12,250 bases of DNA, from positions 1 through 12,250 of the forward strand of contig JAJXZA010000165.1 in NCBI GenBank assembly GCA_021780285.1, written 5' to 3'. Shown here piece by piece: positions 7,035 through 12,250 of this stretch. The stretch is from Planctomycetota bacterium. Its GTDB lineage: Bacteria > Planctomycetota > Phycisphaerae > WQYP01. The first letter of the stretch is position 1; each line of letters opens with the position of its first letter. The notes under the pieces were generated by a model. The model was not told the DNA's origin and ran no database searches. It saw nothing but the letters and a program-made list of their open reading frames with translations. The translations under genes and the position numbers were made by a program.

Positions 7035-8006
7035 ATGAAGACACGATATTTCATTACCGGCGGGGCAGGTTTTATCGGCAGTCACCTGACCGAATTGCTT
7101 TTGCGCCATGGCCACGAGGTATATATTCTCGACGATGAATCCACCGGGTCGCGCCGTAACCTGCATCATCTTGAATCGTCACCGGCACTGCATTTTCACG
7201 CTGGATCCATTATGGAAACCACCCTGCTGGAAAAGTTGGTGGGAACCTGCCATGTGGTGGTGCATTTGGCCGCCGCGGTTGGTGTTAAATATGTATTGGA
7301 TCACCCGCTGCAAAGCATCATGACCAACGTGGTCGGTACCGAGCACGTGCTAAGAGCATGCCACAAGTATGAAAAACCCCTGTTTTTGGCGAGCACCAGC
7401 GAAGTTTATGGCTTGCAAACTAAAGCACCGTTGCGCGAGGACGATTTTTGCGTTCTGGGCGCAACTTCCATCAGCCGATGGTCGTACGCGTGCTCCAAGG
7501 CTTTGGATGAGTTCATGGCCCTGGCCTTTCATCATCAGGGCGCATTTCCCGTAACTATCGGCCGATTTTTCAACACCGTTGGCCCGCGACAGTCGCCGGC
7601 CTATGGCATGGTTTTGCCGCGGCTGGTAGACCAGGCGCTGACTCATCAACCTATGACCGTTTTTGGCGATGGCTCCCAGACTCGCACATTTACCCATGTA
7701 GCCGACTCTGTTGACGCCATCCAGCGCCTGCTGGATTCCCCAAATGCCGCAGGCGAAGTTTACAACATTGGCGGCACACAGGAAGTTTCAATATTCTCTC
7801 TGGCCGAAATGGTTCGTCATGCCACTCACAGCCGCTCACCGATTAAACTGGTGCCTTACGATCAGGTCTACGACCGAAACTTTCAGGATATGCCCAGGCG
7901 AGTGCCAGATGTTTCAAAGCTTAAGAGCGTGACGGGTTTTGAACCGAAATTTGATTTGATGCAAATTATTGACGATGTTGTGGCAGACCGCCGTCGGCAG
8001 CTTTAA
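7035..8006 (+). CDS. NAD-dependent nucleotide-sugar epimerase/dehydratase (extended SDR)
   Basis: The 323-residue protein is a full-length extended SDR acting on a nucleotide-linked sugar. The NAD-binding motif 'GGAGFIG' is at 9-15. 'HLAAAVGVKYV' is at 77-87, and 'STSEVYG' at 120-126 places E123 as in UDP-glucuronate decarboxylases. The catalytic pair is Y151/K155 ('YACSK'). 'RFFNTVGPRQ' at 177-186, 'FGDGSQTRTFTHVADSVDAI' at 210-229 and 'RRVPDVSKLK' at 288-297 complete the substrate pocket. These features are shared by UDP-glucuronate decarboxylase, UDP-glucose 4-epimerase and GDP-mannose dehydratase relatives, so the substrate cannot be fixed; a role in glycan or envelope sugar synthesis is likely. 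A GAGG site overlaps the last codons of the lipoprotein gene, whose stop is one base upstream, which indicates translational coupling. No convincing terminator was found before the convergent araD gene. Confidence 0.9.
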   Translation: MKTRYFITGGAGFIGSHLTELLLRHGHEVYILDDESTGSRRNLHHLESSPALHFHAGSIMETTLLEKLVGTCHVVVHLAAAVGVKYVLDHPLQSIMTNVVGTEHVLRACHKYEKPLFLASTSEVYGLQTKAPLREDDFCVLGATSISRWSYACSKALDEFMALAFHHQGAFPVTIGRFFNTVGPRQSPAYGMVLPRLVDQALTHQPMTVFGDGSQTRTFTHVADSVDAIQRLLDSPNAAGEVYNIGGTQEVSIFSLAEMVRHATHSRSPIKLVPYDQVYDRNFQDMPRRVPDVSKLKSVTGFEPKFDLMQIIDDVVADRRRQL

Positions 8007-8169
8007 GGTAACAACCATTTATATTCCGTATCTCATCGGCCCAAACAGCCCGGACTCGAGGATTTATAACGTCCTATAATGTATGTTATGTTAAATTGTC
8101 TGTTGAGACCGACATCGCTTTATTCAACAATCGCATCGTCAGGCTCCCGGTATTGATGGTGTTGGTGCA

Positions 8170-8880
8170 TTATCTGTTTGGCTGGCCGTAATAGGCATTC
8201 GCCCCATGTTTTCTGAAGAAATGTCTCTCCATGAGCACTTTGCCAATTGCGCCTGCTTTTGGATTCAGTTGCAGGGTTTGCAGGCACATCTTGGCCGCAT
8301 ATTCCATCACAATCGCGTTCTCAAGTGCCTTAGCCGGCGACGAGCCCCAGGCAAACGGTGCATGGCTTTTTACCAGAACGCCGGGCGTATTAATCGGGTT
8401 AATACCGCGAGTCTCAAAGCATGCCGAAATCAAACGGCCTGTGTTAAGTTCATAATTTTCTGATATCTCTCTGGGCGACATATCCTGTGTACATGGAATA
8501 CTGCCATAAAAATTATCGGCGTGTGTGGTGCCCATGCATGGAATGTCACAGCCCGCTTGGGCAAAGCTTGTGGCAAAATCTGAATGGGTATGCACCACGC
8601 CACCGATGTCGCCAAAGGCCCGATACAAATGCAAATGTGTCGGCGTATCCGACGATGGCCGTCCTTTGCCCTGTATAACCTCGCCTGACGCAATCGTAAT
8701 GACAATCATGTCGTCCGGCGTCAGACGCTCGTAAGGCACGCCGCTGGGCTTTATTGCCATGACGCCTTCGGTGCGATCAGCTCCGCTTGCATTACCCCAC
8801 GTCAACACCACAAGACCGGCTTCAACCAGCGACCGGTTAACTCGGCATACCTCTGCCCGCAAAGACTCGAACCGGCTCAT
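8170..8880 (-). CDS. araD: L-ribulose-5-phosphate 4-epimerase
   Basis: This zinc-dependent class II aldolase-fold enzyme converts L-ribulose-5-phosphate to D-xylulose-5-phosphate, the last step of L-arabinose entry into the pentose phosphate pathway. The 236-residue sequence follows E. coli AraD with a constant +2 offset. Phosphate-binding 'IKPSG' contains K44, and 'SSDTPTH' at 77-83 is present. Zinc ligands are H97, H99 ('HTHS') and H173. D122 lies in 'GTTHADNFYG', and the C-terminal 'HGANAYYGQ' carries the catalytic Tyr (Y231). The close match argues for AraD itself rather than L-fuculose-phosphate aldolase. Its ATG overlaps the araB stop (ATGA), and GAGGTG lies 6 bases upstream, so translation is coupled. 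It is the last gene of the operon; no clear terminator is seen downstream. Confidence 0.95.
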   Translation of the reverse strand: MSRFESLRAEVCRVNRSLVEAGLVVLTWGNASGADRTEGVMAIKPSGVPYERLTPDDMIVITIASGEVIQGKGRPSSDTPTHLHLYRAFGDIGGVVHTHSDFATSFAQAGCDIPCMGTTHADNFYGSIPCTQDMSPREISENYELNTGRLISACFETRGINPINTPGVLVKSHAPFAWGSSPAKALENAIVMEYAAKMCLQTLQLNPKAGAIGKVLMERHFFRKHGANAYYGQPNR

Positions 8881-10553
8881 CGTCGCACCTCATCGCGGAT
8901 GGTCAGCAGGCTCTTCATAACGCCGGCAATCTCCCCTGTGCCGGCAGAGCCGACACCAAACGCGTCATGCAGCACGCGGTACTGACGGTACAGTCGGTTA
9001 TACACGGCGACATACGCCGGCTGCGGCGTATATACTTTCTTCTGGATGCCCGTCATGGCGGCGGTCGCCTCGGCGAAGTTTGGATACACGCCGGAAACAA
9101 CGGTCGCCGCAATGGCGGAACCGAGCGCGCAGGTCTGGCTGCTGCGCGAAATAGCGATGGGACGCCCCATCACGTCGGCATAAATTTGCATGATGAGCGG
9201 ATTTTTCGCAGCGATGCCGCCGCAATTGATTACACGTTCGCAGCGTACGCCGTATTCCTCCAGTCGCTCCATGATAACACGCGAGCCAAAGGCGGTAGCC
9301 TCTATGAGGCTGCGATAGATTTCGGCCGGCGTGGAATAGAGCGTCAGGCCAACAATCGCTCCGGTAAGCCGCTGGTCCACCAGAACCGTCCTATTTCCGT
9401 TATGCCAGTCCAATGCCAGCAGGCCGCTCTCTCCTGGCTTGAGTTTGCCAGCGGCCCGCGTCAATGCCTCATAAGAGCCGATACGGCCTCCGGGCGCGAT
9501 CTCGTTGACAAACCAACCAAAGATATCGCCTACAGCCGATTGGCCCGCCTCGAGGCCAAAATAGCCCGGCAGTACTGATTCGGGAACAATGCCGCAGAGG
9601 CCTGGAATATCGGCCAGACCGCTGTCTATCGGAGCCACCATAATGTCGCAAGTGGAGGTGCCCATAATTTTGACAAGTGTGTTGTCGGAAATACCCGCGC
9701 CAATCGCTCCCAGATGGCAGTCGAACGCGCCAATCGCCACCGGGATGTTTTCAGGGAGGCCGAGGGCCGTCGCCCAGGCTGCCGTTAACCTCCCCGCCGA
9801 CGCAGACACATTGTAAACTTGGTTTGGGAGGCTCCTGCGAACCTTAACAAGACGCGGGTCGAGTTTGCCGAGAAATTCATCATCGGCATAGCCCCCCCAC
9901 TCGCGGCTGAAAAGCGCCTTATGCCCGGCCGCGCATATGCCCCGGCGAATTTGTTCCGGCCGTACATTTCCCGTGAGTTGAGCAGGTACAAAGTCGGCCA
10001 GTTCCACCCAACTGGCTGCGGCATCGAATACCTCCGGACTGGTACGCGCGCAATGCAGAAGCTTCGCCCAAAACCATTCAGATGAATATCGTCCGCCGAT
10101 CTTTGCCATGTAGTTAGGCCTCATCGCGCGGCCAAGCTCAGTGATTTCAGCCGCCTCGATGTGGCTGGTATGGTCCTTCCAAAGCCACGCGAGTGCGGCC
10201 CGATTGTTCTTGAACTTGGGCAGCATGGCCAGAGGCGTTCCGGAAGCATCAATTGGAATTGGCGTGGACCCTGTAGTGTCCACGCCGATGCCAACCACAC
10301 GATCAGGGCTGAAGCCACGTATTTGCGACGCTTGATGTACGACGCTCCGGATGGCTTTTTTGATGCCCAGCAGGTAATCGGCGGGTTGCTGCCTGGCAAG
10401 ATTGGGATTTCTCCCGTCGAGAATCACGCCCTGGCGACCGTGCGGATAGTCAAAAGTCTTCTCGGCCAATTCCCGCCCATTCGCCGTATCCACCAGTAAC
10501 GCGCGAACCGAACTGCTGCCGAAGTCCAAACCTATAACGTAATTCGACGCCAT
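8877..10553 (-). CDS. araB: Ribulokinase (L-ribulose kinase), FGGY family
   Basis: This 558-residue kinase phosphorylates L-ribulose with ATP to L-ribulose-5-phosphate; E. coli AraB has 566 residues. The first phosphate motif 'GLDFGSSSVRALL' is at 8-20. 'GVDTTGSTP' is at 90-98 and 'WKDHTS' at 125-130, both characteristic of ribulokinases within the FGGY family. The catalytic Asp is probably D278 in 'GAFDCHLGAIG', and the adenosine motif begins 'MGTSTCDI' at 297-304. The C-terminal 'NCGGIAAKNPLIMQIYADV' glycine-rich segment (ATP pocket) is intact. The start is read from homology, since only a weak GGTG precedes the ATG. It lies 57 bp after the isomerase gene and overlaps araD by 4 bases. The order isomerase-kinase-epimerase differs from the araBAD order of enteric bacteria. 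Confidence 0.95.
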   Translation of the reverse strand: MASNYVIGLDFGSSSVRALLVDTANGRELAEKTFDYPHGRQGVILDGRNPNLARQQPADYLLGIKKAIRSVVHQASQIRGFSPDRVVGIGVDTTGSTPIPIDASGTPLAMLPKFKNNRAALAWLWKDHTSHIEAAEITELGRAMRPNYMAKIGGRYSSEWFWAKLLHCARTSPEVFDAAASWVELADFVPAQLTGNVRPEQIRRGICAAGHKALFSREWGGYADDEFLGKLDPRLVKVRRSLPNQVYNVSASAGRLTAAWATALGLPENIPVAIGAFDCHLGAIGAGISDNTLVKIMGTSTCDIMVAPIDSGLADIPGLCGIVPESVLPGYFGLEAGQSAVGDIFGWFVNEIAPGGRIGSYEALTRAAGKLKPGESGLLALDWHNGNRTVLVDQRLTGAIVGLTLYSTPAEIYRSLIEATAFGSRVIMERLEEYGVRCERVINCGGIAAKNPLIMQIYADVMGRPIAISRSSQTCALGSAIAATVVSGVYPNFAEATAAMTGIQKKVYTPQPAYVAVYNRLYRQYRVLHDAFGVGSAGTGEIAGVMKSLLTIRDEVRR

Positions 10554-10610
10554 TACCGCACCGTTCTATACGCCTTGTGTGCCCTATCGAGCGGCTTATT
10601 TGTCTACGCG

Positions 10611-12014
10611 TTACACGCCATGATGATACGTGTTCCATCCAAGGTAGTTTCCCAAAGCATCTTCAAGTGATTCGGCCACCCTGGCCTTTACTGCGGCCAC
10701 ATGGTGCTCAAAACCGTGCTTGCAAATGTACTGCAGCAAACTCTGCAGATTCTTTATATGAAACACGCCATAGCCGCCAAAGGTATCCAGTTTGTCGTCC
10801 GTAAACGTTCCCTCGCCAATATAGGCGTTGATGCAGCCGTGCAGATCGTCCGTTGATACGCGGCAATATGTGAAGGGACCCGGACTGATCCGGCCCACGA
10901 TGGTGCCATACGTATTGTCACGCCCCACCGTACCGGCGATAATCTCCTGATAATCCATCTTTTGATGTTCAAAGAAATCTTTAGGCAAATTGGAGCAGTG
11001 AAAAACAACTCCCTTGTCGCGATCGCTTCCGTAGTTGTTGTTCCAATCAAGCAGAGCTGCTGGACTCTTTGCGGCCAGCACTAAAGCGTACATGCCAACC
11101 ACGCCCGCAATATCTGTCTCGCAGGCGCTTGGCATAAGGCTGTTCGACATCATGCTCATGAGCGTGCAAGGCACCACGCCGTAAAACTCTTCCAGCGAGG
11201 TCCAGCATTGGATTGCGGTGGCATCGAGACCGTTTTTTTCAACCCAACGGTCAATCGCCACGCCCAGCTTGGCCATCTTAATCACAGGCAACTGCGGAAT
11301 CGCGCCTGTGCTGGTGTATTGCTGAATGGCGGTAAGCTTCTGCTTGACCGCCGCGTCGGCGTCCGACATTTTGGCAGTCCACCCCAAAATTTCAGACAGG
11401 TCGAGCGTCTCCACGGTTATGCCGCTGTGCTCCAGCAGCTTTTCGCTGTAGCGAACGGTATTAAACGCTCCTGGACGCGCGCCGATCGCGCCAAGTCGGC
11501 AGTTGCGCAATTTTTTAACCACCCGGCAGGTGCCTGCAAAGCGTTGTAAATCAGCCGCAAACTCCGGGGTATCCGGGCTGATTGTGTGTGTTGTCGTGAG
11601 CGAGTACTTGATGCCGTATTGCCGGAGGTTGTTGCATACCGACATCTTACCGCAGAAACTGTCGCGGCGATCTTTGATGGTCATTTTGGCGCCGTCATCG
11701 CTGTAGGCATGAATCAGCACCGGCACATTCAAGCCCGACCAGCGAATGGCATTGGCAACGGCCCGCTCATCGCCGAAATTCGGCAGCGTGACAAGTATGC
11801 CGTCAATTTTTGCGGCGCTGGCCTTAAATAGGTCTGCGCATTTTCGTGCGTCCGCATGGCTCTCAACCGCTCCAAAGGTGGTCGCGTCAACCGGCAACGC
11901 CACAACCGAAATATTTTCGCGGGCGAGCACCTCCAGAATCTGTTTGCGCCCCGATTCACACAAATGGGATGGAAAAAATCCACGATTACCAACAATGAGT
12001 CCTAAGGTCGCCAT
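10611..12014 (-). CDS. L-fucose isomerase-fold sugar isomerase, probable L-arabinose isomerase of the operon
   Basis: This 467-residue protein (from the ATG at 12014) belongs to the L-fucose/L-arabinose isomerase superfamily, with FucI-like rather than classical AraA motifs. It would convert L-arabinose to L-ribulose for the AraB and AraD enzymes encoded downstream; that substrate is inferred from the operon. Counting from this ATG, the N-terminus 'GLIVGNRGFFP' is at 5-15. The metal-binding block is 'MPSACETDIAG' with E299, then 'LLDWNNNYG' with D323 and 'VFHCSN' with H339. A late His pair is in 'FEHHVA' at 437-438. E and D correspond to the metal-binding, proton-transferring residues of FucI. 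The frame extends upstream to a TTG at 12032 and includes an ATG at 12020. I prefer 12014 because relatives begin just before GLIVGNRGFFP. The GGAG at 12025-12028 sits 10 bases before this ATG and only 4 before the one at 12020. The operator-like repeat overlaps this region. Confidence 0.88.
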   Translation of the reverse strand: MATLGLIVGNRGFFPSHLCESGRKQILEVLARENISVVALPVDATTFGAVESHADARKCADLFKASAAKIDGILVTLPNFGDERAVANAIRWSGLNVPVLIHAYSDDGAKMTIKDRRDSFCGKMSVCNNLRQYGIKYSLTTTHTISPDTPEFAADLQRFAGTCRVVKKLRNCRLGAIGARPGAFNTVRYSEKLLEHSGITVETLDLSEILGWTAKMSDADAAVKQKLTAIQQYTSTGAIPQLPVIKMAKLGVAIDRWVEKNGLDATAIQCWTSLEEFYGVVPCTLMSMMSNSLMPSACETDIAGVVGMYALVLAAKSPAALLDWNNNYGSDRDKGVVFHCSNLPKDFFEHQKMDYQEIIAGTVGRDNTYGTIVGRISPGPFTYCRVSTDDLHGCINAYIGEGTFTDDKLDTFGGYGVFHIKNLQSLLQYICKHGFEHHVAAVKARVAESLEDALGNYLGWNTYHHGV

Positions 12015-12019
12015 TAACA

Positions 12020-12034
12020 TTTTGCTCCACAAAA
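12020..12034. promoter_or_regulatory. Operator-like element, copy 1, over the ribosome binding site of the arabinose operon
   Basis: The sequence TTTTGCTCCACAAAA has perfect 5-bp inverted arms (TTTTG/CAAAA) around CTCCA. It recurs 57 bp upstream in the promoter spacer as TTTTACTCCACAAGA (13 of 15 bases identical). It covers the GGAG ribosome binding site and the alternative ATG at 12020. Binding of a repressor here would block transcript elongation or, in RNA, affect initiation of translation. Which protein binds is unknown. Confidence 0.5.
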
Positions 12035-12040
12035 GCTTCT

Positions 12041-12057
12041 CGTCCGGCGGCCGGACG
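12041..12057. repeat. GC-rich palindrome in the leader of the arabinose operon
   Basis: CGTCCGGC-G-GCCGGACG is a perfect palindrome with 8-base arms around one central base. It lies between the two operator-like copies, about 6 bases into the predicted transcript. In RNA it would give a stem of 6-7 GC-rich pairs. A T-run (CTTTT) follows only after several other bases, so it is a poor terminator. It may be a leader hairpin or a second protein-binding site. Confidence 0.5.
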
Positions 12058-12069
12058 TTTCACAAGTGG

Positions 12070-12098
12070 ATGCTACTTTTACTCCACAAGAGTGTCAA
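12070..12098 (-). promoter_or_regulatory. Predicted sigma70-type promoter of the arabinose operon
   Basis: On the minus strand a perfect TTGACA (12093-12098) is followed by a 17-bp spacer and TAGCAT (12070-12075). The expected start is near 12063, giving a leader of about 45-50 bases. The spacer holds operator-like copy 2. Upstream, 12105-12114 is the palindrome ATTGCGCAAT. Further upstream, 12117-12125 reads TGATATAAT (an extended -10) on the minus strand without a good -35, a possible weaker second promoter. Confidence 0.65.
12077..12091. promoter_or_regulatory. Operator-like element, copy 2, inside the arabinose promoter spacer
   Basis: TTTTACTCCACAAGA differs from copy 1 (12020-12034) at two positions, one in each arm, and keeps the CTCCACAA core. 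It fills the space between the -35 and -10 boxes, where a bound protein would exclude RNA polymerase. A partial relative (TTTCACAAGTGG, 12058-12069) lies between the copies at the predicted transcription start. Confidence 0.55.
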
Positions 12099-12250
12099 TC
12101 ATCAATTGCGCAATGGATTATATCATTTAGCGCAGCGATTTGCCGAGCCGGTTGCGTTGTCTTAAACCGCTTGACTGAAGCTGATTTGTGCAGAGGCGGT
12201 GAAAGGCGTTACCCGCAGATGTGAGGCATCAGGTCGTTTTATTACGTTTA

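Noticed and set aside
8073..8081. TATAAT-like sequence on the plus strand
   Set aside because: It sits between two convergent genes with no gene downstream on that strand and no good -35 box.
8007..8169. Possible bidirectional terminator between the epimerase and araD genes
   Set aside because: The best arms (TGTTGA/TCAACA) are 6 bp with a 17-base loop and no T-run, and AGGA/TCCT near 8061 is shorter still. Neither supports a terminator call.
12163..12250. Minus-strand frame open from the right edge to a TAA (about 28 codons)
   Set aside because: It could be the tail of a gene outside the window, but it is too short and shows no recognisable sequence.

Overview
The window looks like chromosomal DNA of a free-living, saccharolytic bacterium of moderate GC content. 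A member of the Planctomycetota, perhaps of class Phycisphaerae, is my best guess. It rests on the style of several proteins (the FabZ-like protein with a 'MRWIWIDRF' N-terminus, the four-helix PIN protein, the sugar-catabolism enzymes) and on weak Shine-Dalgarno sites at several starts. This is inference from memory of protein families, not a search result. I see no mobile elements, CRISPR arrays, tRNA or rRNA genes.

Left block (1-2577, all minus strand). A type I glyceraldehyde-3-phosphate dehydrogenase (gap) has a good sigma70-like promoter, a hairpin near its predicted mRNA 5' end, and a textbook rho-independent terminator after its stop. Next comes a FabA/FabZ-like hot-dog dehydratase in which the position of the catalytic His is Leu. 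Last is a membrane-anchored PIN protein of the YacL type, cut by the window edge.

Middle block (2848-8006). An SDR oxidoreductase resembling the SDR-type D-mannonate oxidoreductases (fructuronate reductases) runs rightward. Its 3' end nearly touches that of a leftward signalling protein with the order degenerate receiver, PAS, GAF, DHp-like helix and intact C-terminal receiver; this protein has no histidine kinase ATPase domain and no H-box His. Divergent from it is a Sel1-repeat protein. An uncharacterised lipoprotein and an NDP-sugar epimerase/dehydratase follow, with one base between their reading frames.

Right block (8170-12014, minus strand). A three-gene L-arabinose catabolic operon is ordered isomerase, ribulokinase (araB), L-ribulose-5-phosphate 4-epimerase (araD). 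The isomerase belongs to the L-fucose isomerase-like fold family rather than to the classical AraA family. Upstream is a strong sigma70-like promoter (TTGACA, 17 bp, TAGCAT). Its spacer is filled by a 15-bp element that recurs over the ribosome binding site of the first gene, a layout expected for a repressor. No regulator or transporter gene lies in the window.

Together, the arabinose operon, the hexuronate-type SDR and the glycolytic gap fit a lifestyle of breaking down plant or algal polysaccharides; that link is inference. No gene-free stretch exceeds 300 bases. The longest are 2578-2847, 5381-5693, 12015-12250, 8007-8169 and 744-901, and their contents are described under the regulatory entries. 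I found nothing clear in 8007-8169: both flanking genes end there, and no hairpin followed by a T-run is evident.
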